The notes under the pieces were generated by a model that did no database searches, was not told the DNA's origin, and saw nothing but the letters and a program-made list of their open reading frames with translations. A DNA stretch of 48,531 bases from STD1-80 sp043802745 (GTDB lineage: Bacteria > Patescibacteriota > Minisyncoccia > Minisyncoccales > CG1-02-41-26): positions 1 through 48,531 of the forward strand of contig JAZDKU010000006.1 in assembly GCA_043802745.1 (NCBI GenBank). The letters run 5' to 3'. This document shows, piece after piece, positions 1 to 7,615 of this stretch; positions within the stretch are counted from its first letter, which is position 1; every line of letters starts with the position of its first letter. Both the position numbers and the translations under genes were made by a program.

Positions 1-96
1 TTTGGCTTTTTCGGTAAGCATATATGCCCACCTTACCGCGTCTTCATAGAGGTGAAAAGAGCCACGAACACCGTAGAAAAGTCGTTTAATTTGCAT
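1..96 (-). CDS. IS integrase/transposase, N-terminal fragment (runs off the left edge)
   Basis: The reading frame opens at ATG 94-96 and runs off the window after 32 codons. It begins MQIKRLFYGV and contains WAYMLTEKAK. From memory this resembles the N-terminus of IS481/IS3-type integrases common in CPR genomes, where a helix-turn-helix region follows. Immediately upstream lies a sequence (about 103-142) that recurs inverted at the right edge, as expected for IS terminal repeats. The rest of the gene is outside the window. The family call rests on a short peptide plus the paired C-terminal fragment at the other contig end. Confidence 0.5.
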   Translation of the reverse strand, partial: MQIKRLFYGVRGSFHLYEDAVRWAYMLTEKAK

Positions 97-102
97 TTAC
101 AT

Positions 103-142
103 TTGGTCTCAAGGAGTCCAATATGTTTCGTGCATTATGCAT
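103..142. repeat. IS terminal inverted repeat, left copy
   Basis: Read on the minus strand, this stretch contains ATAATGCA, then TTGGACTC, then TTGAGAC. The plus strand at 48394-48426 has ATAATGCA, TTGGACTC and TTCGGAC at the same spacing. The two copies lie just outside the N-terminal and C-terminal integrase fragments, in inverted orientation, as the ends of one IS type would. Confidence 0.6.
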
Positions 143-167
143 AGCCTGTATGCAAGCATAAACAAAA

Positions 168-193
168 GCCCCAATTGACTGGGCAATTGAGGC
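168..193 (-). terminator. Intrinsic terminator
   Basis: On the minus strand GCCTCAATTG and CAATTGGGGC form a stem around a CCCAGT loop, followed by TTTTGTTT. It lies just downstream of the stop codon of the Cys-rich gene ending at 210. Confidence 0.6.
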
Positions 194-209
194 CAAATTT
201 AAATAAATT

Positions 210-1478
210 TTAGTAATTACAAGCGCACATTCTTTGTATGCTATCAAATAAAGGCTTTTCGCTACAACTATAACCAATTCCTGCTCCCTGATAATGGTAG
301 CAGGTTTTATTTGCCGAATTGTAGTAGGGCACCAACCATCCATTTTCGTAATTACTCAAACATTTTTTGCAATTTGTAAGTTTTTTTCCAATAGTGCAAC
401 TTTCATCATCTTCCCAATCTTCTGAATATTTATCTGCGCAGTCTCCTTTAGTTTTACAAAAATTCTCACAGCTAATTCCAGGACTGGCAAGATACCAACA
501 CCCCAAATTACCCCTATCGCTAAGCAACAAGCCCCTGCATCCTAAACATTTTCCAGCGAAGCATCTTTGTTGCTCCCCGCCTGTCTGGCTTGGACATTTA
601 TACAAACCATCCCCCCACTCTGTATTCACTGCTTGGCAAAATCCATTCTTGCATACTTGGCAAGCGTCACATTCTTCCGAACTAGTGCAAAAGTAATCTG
701 CGACATCAAAAGTATAATCACTCTCAAAACACATTGACTTTTCAAAGACTTCTTCGTTGAACTCACAAATTTGAATTTTATATTTCCCAGAACAAGCATC
801 CTTCGGAACCGCCAAATTTATACGCCCGACGCTCACCTCTGTTTTTTCCGCACCAAATATCTCCTGGCACTGTGGCTTTGTTTCTCCTATATTCTGAGCC
901 ACTGCTTTCACCGATACTTCCCCCTCCAATCCATTTGAGGTCCATTCCACTGGATTTACTTTATCAAACAATATCCCCCAACCCTTTACCCATTGATCTC
1001 CTGCTTGAGGCAAAATAATTTTTGCGCCAATACAAGCACCATCAAGACAACCTTTTTCACATTTAGTAATTTCTGAGCAATATTTATTACCACAACAATA
1101 ATATTCTGCTAACTCTCCGTGAGTACAAATATCTTTAAATGGCTCTTCAATTTTTTTTCCATCTCGTAAAATATCCACTTCCCCTCTTTCATAAATACTT
1201 TTTCCATTATCAGAATCAGTGCAAGTTATAACTGGTCCCTGACTATTATGTAAGCTTTGAGAAAATTGCCTAAAACTATTATATACCTCCTGCCCATTTT
1301 CAATTGAAGTAATTTTTCTATTATTTACTACAGATTTCCACCCAACCAAAATAGCTGCAACTAAAACAAGTAAAAGAAAAATCCAATTTATTTTCCCTTT
1401 TTTTATTAAGATATTTTTTATTTTCATACTAAATTTTAATAAGGCAACCTTCTTTTCAACTAGTCTTTGCTCATCCAT
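210..1478 (-). CDS. Membrane-anchored cysteine-rich extracellular protein
   Basis: 422 residues, no family recognised. A hydrophobic segment at about residues 31-50 follows a basic stretch, so the protein is probably anchored with its bulk outside. The rest is very rich in cysteine, with runs such as CDACQVCKNGFC and a CACNY C-terminus, which suggests several disulfide-bonded or metal-binding modules. The ATG at 1478 is 5 nt after the stop of a 57-codon ORF, which fits translational coupling. An internal ATG at 1427 (MKIKNILIKK), directly before the membrane segment, is the main alternative start. A terminator follows the stop. Function is unknown; cell-surface binding is only inferred. Confidence 0.7.
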   Translation of the reverse strand: MDEQRLVEKKVALLKFSMKIKNILIKKGKINWIFLLLVLVAAILVGWKSVVNNRKITSIENGQEVYNSFRQFSQSLHNSQGPVITCTDSDNGKSIYERGEVDILRDGKKIEEPFKDICTHGELAEYYCCGNKYCSEITKCEKGCLDGACIGAKIILPQAGDQWVKGWGILFDKVNPVEWTSNGLEGEVSVKAVAQNIGETKPQCQEIFGAEKTEVSVGRINLAVPKDACSGKYKIQICEFNEEVFEKSMCFESDYTFDVADYFCTSSEECDACQVCKNGFCQAVNTEWGDGLYKCPSQTGGEQQRCFAGKCLGCRGLLLSDRGNLGCWYLASPGISCENFCKTKGDCADKYSEDWEDDESCTIGKKLTNCKKCLSNYENGWLVPYYNSANKTCYHYQGAGIGYSCSEKPLFDSIQRMCACNY

Positions 1479-1483
1479 TTCTA

Positions 1484-1657
1484 CTACTTATTATTTTGCT
1501 TCCCCCTATTTTTTATATGCTCCAAGCGATTCGCTAGGCCAAAACTTCTTGCTTTTATGCTAAGAAGTTTATCAAACCTGCCCTTACTCTCAACCTGGCC
1601 TGTCTCTCCCCTATCTTTTAGTTTTCGCGAAAAATAATTGTTGAAAAATTTTTTCAT
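1484..1657 (-). CDS. Small basic hypothetical protein (57 aa)
   Basis: An open frame of 57 codons starts at ATG 1655-1657, 4 nt after the stop of the MliC-like gene, and stops 5 nt before the ATG of the Cys-rich gene. It begins MKKFFNNYFS and is rich in Lys and Arg. The tight spacing on both sides argues that it is a real middle gene of a three-gene operon. Against this, the DNA at 1543-1569 forms a stem (AACTTCTTGC with GCTAAGAAGTT) and the peptide has no recognisable domain. It may instead be a structured spacer that happens to be open. Confidence 0.4.
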   Translation of the reverse strand: MKKFFNNYFSRKLKDRGETGQVESKGRFDKLLSIKARSFGLANRLEHIKNRGKQNNK

Positions 1658-1661
1658 AATT

Positions 1662-2573
1662 TTATGGACTTAAAATTAAACTTTTCCTAATCGCGTCAAA
1701 TTGGGCCAATAAAGCTTGGCGGTTAAATTCCTTAACAGCTCCTTTAGGGTAATTGTCAATATTAGTTGAATGAATAAAGTATCTTAAAGCTACGCAAGGA
1801 TTAGTGCCAGGAATTGCCCAAACAGTTTCTTCATAAAAATTACCAGCCCCTGCTCCCGATGAAGTGGCCACCGAATAAGTGACATCATTGTCAACAACTT
1901 CTGCTAAGCCGTTAACCCGGTATAAAAATAACCTGGCTACGCAGTTTTGCTGGTTGGAAATTAATTCCACAGAAACGCCAGTGTCAAAGCTAGAAAGATT
2001 TGTACCCGTGGCTATTTCTGCTGGAATGGTAAATTTTATTCCGCTAATTTCTTTGCCCAAACCCAAATCTTGATATTGATAAGCCGAGTTAGCTATGTAG
2101 CCTGCGGGATAGCGGATTGAAAACCCGGAAGTTGCATTTGCATAAACTTGAGACAATCCGCCAGAATCCTTAGCCAAAGCTATACAACCCGAATATGTTT
2201 GAACATTATTTTCCATAATAAAAGAGCCGTTGCCCTTGCTCCAAAAAATAACAGCTTCACTGGCTGTGGCATAACGAATACCGCTCCCTGAAATAGTTTG
2301 GGGCAAAGCTAATTGCCTGCCATCGCTTAAAACTATTTTCACACTGCCAGTTGGCGTGGGCATCTCGCCTGGCTGCGCTTGAGGCGCTTTTTCACCTTGA
2401 TAATATTTTGCATTAATAGTTTTCCCATCACTACACAAATAATCAACTTGACTAATAGGGGTGTTGGCTGGAACTACTGGAGCAATTGCGGGTTTTGGCT
2501 GGGCTATTATATAAATCCAAGTCGCAATGCCAAGTATCAAGAGAACAACTACAGCGATATATATTTTTTTCAT
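1662..2573 (-). CDS. Membrane-anchored protein with MliC-like (C-type lysozyme inhibitor) domain
   Basis: 303 residues. Residues 4-24 form an N-terminal membrane anchor, followed by a Pro/Ala-rich linker. Residues about 44-132 match the MliC pattern: YLCSDGKTINAKYY, then VLSDGRQLALPQ, SGSGIRYA, VIFWSKG and a closing YSGC. C47 and C130 would form the expected disulfide. MliC-family proteins inhibit C-type lysozymes at the cell surface. The C-terminal half (about 140-303), with two or three cysteines, is an unassigned extracellular domain. It is the first gene of a small operon. A dyad containing TATAAT lies just upstream. The MliC call is fairly secure; the target is inferred. Confidence 0.75.
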   Translation of the reverse strand: MKKIYIAVVVLLILGIATWIYIIAQPKPAIAPVVPANTPISQVDYLCSDGKTINAKYYQGEKAPQAQPGEMPTPTGSVKIVLSDGRQLALPQTISGSGIRYATASEAVIFWSKGNGSFIMENNVQTYSGCIALAKDSGGLSQVYANATSGFSIRYPAGYIANSAYQYQDLGLGKEISGIKFTIPAEIATGTNLSSFDTGVSVELISNQQNCVARLFLYRVNGLAEVVDNDVTYSVATSSGAGAGNFYEETVWAIPGTNPCVALRYFIHSTNIDNYPKGAVKEFNRQALLAQFDAIRKSLILSP

Positions 2574-2590
2574 AATACTTATAAATCTTA

Positions 2591-2608
2591 TTGCTATAAT
2601 TATAGCAA
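2591..2608 (-). promoter_or_regulatory. Perfect 18-bp dyad containing a TATAAT box
   Basis: TTGCTATAATTATAGCAA is an exact palindrome about 18-35 nt upstream of the MliC-gene ATG and contains TATAAT on the coding strand. It could be a -10 element overlapping an operator. No good -35 box is visible. Confidence 0.4.
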
Positions 2609-2680
2609 ATTTTTAGCTTTCTAAAATATCCCGCGCTTCCGCCAGCTTATTCTTATTAGATGTTATAAAGTAAATCATAC

Positions 2681-3061
2681 CTATTTATACTGCTCAATGA
2701 ATTTATCAATGCCCATTTCTTTTATCTTTTGACAATTTTCTAAAAACTGTGGGTTTATTTTTTCGCATTTCTCTATTTTATCACATTCCCAACAACCCAA
2801 AATATTTTTTAGCAAACAACAATTTTTAATAGCGCAAGGCGACTCACCTTGCCTGGCTCGACAAAAAATATGGCACTTCAAGCTAATTAGCTTGTCCATC
2901 TTTTCTTTTAGTCGCGGGTCTTCCTCTAAATACTTCGCTCCCCTGTTTTGAGCTGACTCTAACTCAAAAAGTAATTTTTCAGCTGCTCCTGAAACTTTCA
3001 TCCTATAACACTTGGGGCAATAAAGCCCGCAATATGCAACTAAATCAATTTTTGACTCCAT
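2681..3061 (-). CDS. DUF3795-type cysteine-rich protein
   Basis: 126 residues. It opens MESKIDLVAYCGLYCPKCYR, the CGLYCxxC signature of DUF3795, and has further cysteines in CHIFCRARQ, CAIKNCC, CWECDKIEKC and ENC. These suggest a zinc- or iron-sulfur-binding fold. The biochemical role of the family is not known to me. The start lies 4 nt after the stop of the flavin reductase-like gene, so the two are surely co-transcribed. It is the last gene of the run that starts with TspO. Confidence 0.75.
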   Translation of the reverse strand: MESKIDLVAYCGLYCPKCYRMKVSGAAEKLLFELESAQNRGAKYLEEDPRLKEKMDKLISLKCHIFCRARQGESPCAIKNCCLLKNILGCWECDKIEKCEKINPQFLENCQKIKEMGIDKFIEQYK

Positions 3062-3064
3062 AAA

Positions 3065-3571
3065 TTAAAATTCTTTAAAAATTCTCTTTCCTTTTGACTT
3101 TCCCATATTTAATAAAACTTTCTTTTTTTCATCAATATAGCAAGCCACTATCTCGCCAATAAAAATAATATGGTCGCCACTATCAACTTTCTTTTTCAGT
3201 TTACACTCAAGGTTTATCGTCGCTCTTTTAATTAATGGCAACTTAACAAATTTAGCTGGCATTGTTTCTATTTTACTTATTTTAAATTTATCAATTTTAC
3301 TACCGCTTACCGAGCCAAAAAATTCTACTTGCTTCTCTAATTCTTTATTAGGAACAGCCACCACAAACTCTTTTGATTGCTCAATTAAACTATGGGTATA
3401 CCCGTGCTTGGACAAAGCAACAGCAAATAAGTATGGCGGTTTCCAGGAGCACCTCATTTTCCATCCTGCAACCATCCCGCTTGGCTTTCCTTTTTTGTCA
3501 GCGGAGATTACAAATACACAGGTTTCGGGCTTAAATTTATCAAATGCTTTTTGGGCTGAAACTTTTTTCAT
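3065..3571 (-). CDS. Flavin reductase-like FMN-binding protein
   Basis: 168 residues. The sequence follows the flavin reductase-like (split-barrel) pattern: an N-terminal strand with CVFVISADKKGKPSGMVAGW, the PPYLFAVALSKHGYTHSLI segment, FVVAVPNKEL, and a late GDHIIFIGEIVAC strand. Members bind FMN and reduce it with NAD(P)H, or act as flavin-dependent oxidoreductase partners in the cytoplasm. The ATG overlaps the stop of the hydrolase gene (ATGA type) and the stop is 4 nt before the DUF3795 gene. Length is normal for the family. The substrate is unknown. Confidence 0.8.
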   Translation of the reverse strand: MKKVSAQKAFDKFKPETCVFVISADKKGKPSGMVAGWKMRCSWKPPYLFAVALSKHGYTHSLIEQSKEFVVAVPNKELEKQVEFFGSVSGSKIDKFKISKIETMPAKFVKLPLIKRATINLECKLKKKVDSGDHIIFIGEIVACYIDEKKKVLLNMGKSKGKRIFKEF

Positions 3572-4176
3572 ACTTTAAAAATTCTTTTGATATCTTTAAT
3601 GATTTCAGGAAAAGTGCTTTGGCCAAAGTGCCCTTTGTTTTTGAATTCCTTGAAATGGGCGCTTGGCAAGGCCTTTTTGTACTTTTTAAAAGCAGCAAAC
3701 GAAACAACATCGTCGTCTTGGCTGTGATAAAAAAATAACTCTTTTGCTTGATTTTGCAAACCGCTTGAATCTTTTTTTAATTTAAAATCGACTAAAGAAT
3801 GGTGTGGGTCTTTATCGTCATAAGGGGCAGCCACTATAAGGATGGCTAAAATCTTTTTTGGAAATTTATTTTCCGATAAATATTTAACCAAAAAAATACC
3901 TCCCAAAGAATGCCCCACCAGCACAACCTCCCCCTCCAAGAATGGAAATAATTTTTCAAACCAAATTTTCCACTCAACATACTTAGCGTTAGACGGACAT
4001 GGCATTTTCGGCAAAACCACCTCATAACCTTTCCCTAACTTTTCTCCTAGCGATTCTTTCCAACCCATGCCAATTATTTTCTTAAAATCTATTTTATAAT
4101 CAAAGAGAAAAGAAAGATAATCTTTGCGGGTGTTAAAAATATGTCCGCCATGGATAATAATAATTTGTTTTTTCAT
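3568..4176 (-). CDS. Alpha/beta hydrolase, RBBP9/YdeN-like
   Basis: About 202 residues. After an initial IIIIHGG strand-loop, the nucleophile elbow GHSLGG carries the probable catalytic Ser. A late QDDDVV supplies the acid and NKGHFG the catalytic His, the order expected of RBBP9/YdeN serine hydrolases. It is cytoplasmic, with no signal peptide. I chose the ATG at 4176 (MKKQIIIIHG), 4 nt after the CYTH gene stop; an ATG at 4188 overlaps that stop. It overlaps the next gene by ATGA. The substrate cannot be read from the sequence. Confidence 0.8.
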   Translation of the reverse strand: MKKQIIIIHGGHIFNTRKDYLSFLFDYKIDFKKIIGMGWKESLGEKLGKGYEVVLPKMPCPSNAKYVEWKIWFEKLFPFLEGEVVLVGHSLGGIFLVKYLSENKFPKKILAILIVAAPYDDKDPHHSLVDFKLKKDSSGLQNQAKELFFYHSQDDDVVSFAAFKKYKKALPSAHFKEFKNKGHFGQSTFPEIIKDIKRIFKV

Positions 4177-4180
4177 AGGC

Positions 4181-4726
4181 TTAATCAAAATTATGTGGCT
4201 TTTGAGTGTATTCTTGATTTATTTTATTTACTTCTTCAATTGATAAATTAGCAATAAAGGGAGGGTAAATGCCATTGGAATCCGTAACTTCTTTGCCAAA
4301 CCAGTTTGGAGGGTTAAACTTTTTGCAGATTTCTATGCTGGGAAATTCTACCTCAACCACGTTTAACCCTTTTAAATTTTCTTCGTAAATATCTACTTCA
4401 GCTGTTAGGCCATCAGCTAATAGATAGAAAAACCTTGTTTTAACAACCTTTCTTTTGCTTTCTCCTAATAACTTTGAAAATTCTTGTTTTGATATTTCCC
4501 GAGTTTCTTCTGTGCAATAACCGGTTTCTTGAGAGTTTTTAGCAAAACGTTTTATTGTATACGTGTACACTCCCCCTTTTTCTCTAATGCGGGCATCTTT
4601 TATTTGCGGGTCATTATTTTCAAGATAAGCCTGAATAATTTTAATACTCTCACACCCTCCCAAATCCTCAGGCAAAAAATTAACTAACCAACCAAGCTCC
4701 AGCTCAATTTCTTTTTTATTTTCCAT
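4181..4726 (-). CDS. CYTH-domain (triphosphate tunnel) protein
   Basis: 181 residues. It begins with the EIELELGW variant of the CYTH opening motif ExExK. The tunnel strands follow: RIREKGGVYTYTIKRF, TEETREISKQEF, TRFFYLLADGLTAEVDIYEENLKGLNVVEVEFPS. Such proteins hydrolyse or transfer triphosphate groups inside an eight-stranded barrel using divalent metals. Bacterial members include triphosphatases and class IV adenylate cyclases. The sequence does not decide between these. It is the second gene after YwbE-like in a tight operon. A second, diverged CYTH gene lies at 39160-39708. Confidence 0.8.
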   Translation of the reverse strand: MENKKEIELELGWLVNFLPEDLGGCESIKIIQAYLENNDPQIKDARIREKGGVYTYTIKRFAKNSQETGYCTEETREISKQEFSKLLGESKRKVVKTRFFYLLADGLTAEVDIYEENLKGLNVVEVEFPSIEICKKFNPPNWFGKEVTDSNGIYPPFIANLSIEEVNKINQEYTQKPHNFD

Positions 4727-4735
4727 ATTTTGAAA

Positions 4736-4939
4736 TTATTTTGTAGGCAATGCGATATTTTGCACTCGGCCCACTTGACCGTCGGTTAGGCGCACCTTAA
4801 TGCCGTGGGGATGAAAATTAGAGCTAGTTAAAATATCCGCCACTATTCCGCGGGTAAGCTTTCCAGCTCTTTGGTCTTGTTTTAGCACAATTTCTACCTC
4901 CAAACCAATTTTTATGTCTCCCCTATTTTGCCCATTCAT
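4736..4939 (-). CDS. YwbE-like protein
   Basis: 67 residues. MNGQNRGDIKIGLEVEIVLK, then QRAGKLTRGIVADIL, FHPHGIKVRL and DGQVGRVQ match the small, highly conserved YwbE (DUF2196) family, whose function is unknown. I chose the ATG at 4939 because the match starts there. The longer frame from 5005 reads through the end of TspO. The stop is 10 nt before the CYTH start. The fold is likely a small SH3-like beta barrel (inference). Confidence 0.8.
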   Translation of the reverse strand: MNGQNRGDIKIGLEVEIVLKQDQRAGKLTRGIVADILTSSNFHPHGIKVRLTDGQVGRVQNIALPTK

Positions 4940-4950
4940 AAAATTAAATA

Positions 4951-5427
4951 TTAAACCATTAAGCGCCAGATAGAAAAATTCAAAAAACCAGCAAATGAAA
5001 CCCATAAAATATAGGGTACCAGCAACCAGGCAGCTGTTTTTGAAATTTTAGCAAAATAAAAAATTGTCATTAAAATAGCAAGCCACAAAACAATTATTTC
5101 CACAAAAGCCAACATGGGATTTTGCATGCCAAAAAACAAAACACTCCACAGAATGTTTAAAGCTAACTGCTGGAAAAAAACTAACACAGCTGTTTTTTTG
5201 CCACCAGCTGACGAATTATTTGAGGACCAAACTAAATACAATGCCACACCCATTAAAAAGAAAAGCGCTGTCCAAACAGGCCCAAATATCCAATTGGGTG
5301 GGTTAAAGCTTGGCTTAGCCAATGTGGCGTACCAAGAACCAATAGCTGGGGTGGTAAAAACTGACCCTATTATCCCCGCCCCCTCACACAAAACAATCGC
5401 CATTAAAAACTTTATTATTTTATTCAT
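4951..5427 (-). CDS. tspO: TspO/MBR family tryptophan-rich sensory protein
   Basis: 158 residues with five hydrophobic helices, the TspO/MBR length. Hallmarks are KPSFNPPNWIFGPVWTALFF near the first loop, NILWSVLFFG, and a final PYILWVSFAGFLNFSIWRL. TspO proteins bind porphyrins and tetrapyrroles in membranes. In a CPR cell with little biosynthesis it may handle scavenged porphyrin (inference). It ends 12 nt before the YwbE-like ATG and probably heads that operon. The C-terminus is RLMV rather than the common RLN. Confidence 0.88.
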   Translation of the reverse strand: MNKIIKFLMAIVLCEGAGIIGSVFTTPAIGSWYATLAKPSFNPPNWIFGPVWTALFFLMGVALYLVWSSNNSSAGGKKTAVLVFFQQLALNILWSVLFFGMQNPMLAFVEIIVLWLAILMTIFYFAKISKTAAWLLVPYILWVSFAGFLNFSIWRLMV

Positions 5428-5453
5428 ATGTTTTTATTTTATTTATTTTATCA

Positions 5454-5615
5454 CTATTTTTTATTAAAAATAACAGCAAAAATATTTACCAATGGAACAA
5501 AAAATAAAAATATAAAAAGTGGCATATTATCAGTACTATAAACCGCTAAAAAATATACCACAAAACCAATTTGCGCCACACTAAGAAAAATCGCTAAATA
5601 ATTTAAAATTTTCAT
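5454..5615 (-). CDS. Small two-helix membrane protein (53 aa)
   Basis: A 53-codon frame from ATG 5613-5615. It opens MKILNYLAIFLSVAQIGFVV, has a second hydrophobic segment PLFIFLFFVPLVNIFAVIF, and ends NKK. Two membrane spans, no cysteine, no known family. It lies between the TspO gene and YgjP. A dispersed hairpin element ends 7-8 nt before its ATG, an arrangement seen again before the GerMN gene. The composition looks like a real membrane peptide. Confidence 0.5.
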   Translation of the reverse strand: MKILNYLAIFLSVAQIGFVVYFLAVYSTDNMPLFIFLFFVPLVNIFAVIFNKK

Positions 5616-5617
5616 GT

Positions 5618-5716
5618 CTTAGAAATCGTTAATAAGCGAAGCGAATTTACGATTTTTTAGATCCTGTTAAACGCTCTTCCGCCAGCTGGCGGAAAAAAGC
5701 GTTTAATCGGGATACT
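5618..5716 (+). repeat. Composite two-hairpin dispersed repeat, copy 1
   Basis: The first hairpin is AAATCGTTAAT / ATTTACGATTT around the loop AAGCGAAGCGA. The second is ATCCTGTTAAACGCT / AGCGTTTAATCGGGAT enclosing the palindrome TTCCGCCAGCTGGCGGAA (5677-5694). The same layout recurs at 28437 and 33633. The second hairpin overlaps the 3' end of the YgjP gene and encodes its last residues. Confidence 0.7.
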
Positions 5717-6123
5717 CCTTTCTTTAATTCTTTTCGTATTTCTAAATAATCAGGTATCTCCTGCCCCACTAAATTCCAAAATTTTTGGGAGTGGTTAAAC
5801 TCTTTTAAGTGGCATAACTCATGCACAATAATATAGTCAGCCAGCCTTTCAGATATCAAAACAATTTTATAATTAAAATTCAAATTTCCTTTTTTAGAAC
5901 AACTCCCCCACCGAGTTTTCTGATTTTTAATACTTATCTTATTATACTTTAACCCGTAAACTTTATTAAAATGCTCAATCCTATTTTGCGCCAAAGCCAA
6001 GGCCTGCTCCCTGTATTTTAGATAATCTTTTTTGCTCCCTTTTAAAGATACCCGTCGCCAAACCCGCCTTACCCTAAACACATAACTAACCCTCCCTTTT
6101 TGCAACTCAATCTCTTTTTTCAT
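5647..6123 (-). CDS. YgjP-like zinc metallopeptidase (M48-related)
   Basis: 158 residues. RWGSCS (71-76), NLNFNYK and HELCH (101-105) followed by H111 are the YgjP/DUF45 signatures. HExxH plus a downstream His binds zinc. The protein is shorter than usual: the N-terminal part that precedes RWGSCS is reduced to about 70 residues. The last residues (FRQLAEERLTGSKKS) are encoded by the TTCCGCCAGCTGGCGGAA palindrome and its flank, so a repeat has supplied the C-terminus. The ATG overlaps the end of the upstream gene by 17 nt. The cellular substrate is unknown. Confidence 0.82.
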   Translation of the reverse strand: MKKEIELQKGRVSYVFRVRRVWRRVSLKGSKKDYLKYREQALALAQNRIEHFNKVYGLKYNKISIKNQKTRWGSCSKKGNLNFNYKIVLISERLADYIIVHELCHLKEFNHSQKFWNLVGQEIPDYLEIRKELKKGVSRLNAFFRQLAEERLTGSKKS

Positions 6124-6463
6124 ATCTCGCTAAAAGCTGGTTCAATTTTTTAACTAGTGATTTGCGCCAATCTTCTTCCAACTGAGCTTTGGCAAGGGCA
6201 ACTAAAACTTTGTCCTCTTGTGATAATTTTAACTTCTCTAATTTTTTGCACTTATCCAAAATCTCAAAATCAACATCAGTTGCTAACACGTATTTTTTCT
6301 TTTCCATTGGGCTAACTTTTATCTGATTATTTAATTTTTTCTTTTTCTCTTCTAGTAGCTTTTGATAGTTTTTATCAACGCTTAAAGCTTCGCGGAGCTT
6401 GCTCCCGCTATATCCTAAGTTTATATAGAAATCCTCAACTTCTTGCATTGATTCTTTTTTCAT
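6107..6463 (-). CDS. Hypothetical charged helical protein
   Basis: 118 residues, not recognised. It is soluble, rich in Lys, Glu and Leu, and probably all-helical. An N-terminal half with GYSGSKLREALSVDKNYQKL is followed by a helix-rich half ending LLARYEKRD. The gene overlaps the YgjP start by 17 nt, which implies translational coupling and perhaps a joint role with the peptidase. The Lys/Glu-rich second half could be a short coiled coil. No catalytic motif or cysteine is visible. Confidence 0.6.
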   Translation of the reverse strand: MKKESMQEVEDFYINLGYSGSKLREALSVDKNYQKLLEEKKKKLNNQIKVSPMEKKKYVLATDVDFEILDKCKKLEKLKLSQEDKVLVALAKAQLEEDWRKSLVKKLNQLLARYEKRD

Positions 6464-6484
6464 AGATAAAACTGCTTTTAAAAT

Positions 6485-6862
6485 CTAAACAACAACTTTG
6501 TCGCTTGGTATGCTGGGTGAGTGTATAGAAATAATTTTTGATGCCTCAAAATATTCCCCCTCAATAACATTGTTCACATCAACAAATAAAAAATCCCCCG
6601 ACTTAAGCGTATTTTCATTGCCATTTACGCTATACTTAGCCATACCCTCTAACAAAATAATAACTTCTACTTTTTCTTGATGATAATGGGCGTTACACAT
6701 ATCCCCCGCATTATGCTCGCAATAAAAAACTTCTACATTCTCTGTTTTTAATGGACTGCCCTCTTCAAAAAAAGAACCCAAAAACCACCCCCTATGATCC
6801 TTGCCAGCCTCAACCCAATTCCCAGCAAAATATTTATTATTTTTAAATTCTAAATTACCCAT
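6485..6862 (-). CDS. Cupin-domain protein
   Basis: 125 residues. The first cupin motif is visible as HYHQEKVEVIILLEGMAKY, the second as LKSGDFLFVDVNNVIEGEY. HxHxxxxE would bind a metal, although the His of the second motif is not obvious. It is cytoplasmic, a single-domain cupin of normal length. Ligand and reaction are not predictable. It lies 22 nt upstream of the helical hypothetical gene and 12 nt downstream of the next, so it is probably in the same transcription unit. Confidence 0.75.
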   Translation of the reverse strand: MGNLEFKNNKYFAGNWVEAGKDHRGWFLGSFFEEGSPLKTENVEVFYCEHNAGDMCNAHYHQEKVEVIILLEGMAKYSVNGNENTLKSGDFLFVDVNNVIEGEYFEASKIISIHSPSIPSDKVVV

Positions 6863-6873
6863 AAAAATTATCT

Positions 6874-7599
6874 TTACCTAATGCCTGTGTCACAAGACAG
6901 GTTAGCCTCAATTACTTTGCCTGGCTCTATGGTTATGTTTTTTGTTTCGCATCTTGGCATAACAGCTCCCCCAACCCCTTGGAGCGCATACTCCCCAGGC
7001 GGGAGCATTATTTTATACTTTCCCTGCTTATCGCTTTCTATAGTGGCAAAAGGCGAACTGTTTGGGCTTCCCACCACAATCACTTGAATTTTAGTGGCAT
7101 AAGGCTTGTCAGCGCATTGGGGGTCGGGCGGATTTTTCATAACTGGGCAAGTGGGCCCAAGTGTAACCACACCCTCAACCCCAGAATCAAAAGGCAAAAT
7201 ACCAGTGCAACGCCAATTTATCTCAGCGGTTTTTGTTTCTTCACTCACCACGCAAGCTGGGTTGCACCCCTCTTTAGTTGCGTTTAGATTAGCATCAAAC
7301 CACCAGGTTTTAGTGCCAGCGTTATAAATGCCAACCGCTAACGCTTCACCACCCTTAATACAGTCCTTTTCAGCAATTAAGCGAGCTTCGGCCTCAGATA
7401 GCAAGCTGTTTATTGCCGGGCAAGGAGCAAACTCACAGTTAGGGCCAGTTCGGCCAACCGCTGAGCCATCTGGACAAAGCATAGCTTCCTCTGTGCAAGC
7501 AACTTGCCCTGGCTCTGGCTGATTAGAAAACTTCAAGCCAAGCAAAACCGCCACAACTAAAATTAGAACAACCGCGCCTATAATAATTATTTTTTTCAT
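6874..7599 (-). CDS. Membrane-anchored protein with CPDG/Kazal-like motif and carboxypeptidase-regulatory-like domain
   Basis: About 241 residues from the ATG at 7599 (MKKIIIIGAVVLILV), chosen because the membrane anchor follows directly; the longer frame starts at 7629. After the anchor, MLCPDGSAVGRTGPNCEFAPC is a small Cys motif seen in many secreted bacterial proteins. The C-terminal 100 residues (GVVTLGPTCPV ... SDKQGKYKIMLPPGEYAL) resemble a beta-sandwich carboxypeptidase regulatory-like domain. The middle part with WWFDAN and WRC is unassigned. It is probably a cell-surface protein; the role is unknown. Confidence 0.7.
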   Translation of the reverse strand: MKKIIIIGAVVLILVVAVLLGLKFSNQPEPGQVACTEEAMLCPDGSAVGRTGPNCEFAPCPAINSLLSEAEARLIAEKDCIKGGEALAVGIYNAGTKTWWFDANLNATKEGCNPACVVSEETKTAEINWRCTGILPFDSGVEGVVTLGPTCPVMKNPPDPQCADKPYATKIQVIVVGSPNSSPFATIESDKQGKYKIMLPPGEYALQGVGGAVMPRCETKNITIEPGKVIEANLSCDTGIR

Positions 7600-7615
7600 A
7601 TTTTTTAAACAGATA

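Noticed and set aside
86..343. 85-codon minus-strand frame
   Set aside because: It overlaps the Cys-rich gene end, its terminator and the IS repeat in another frame; no protein-like feature.
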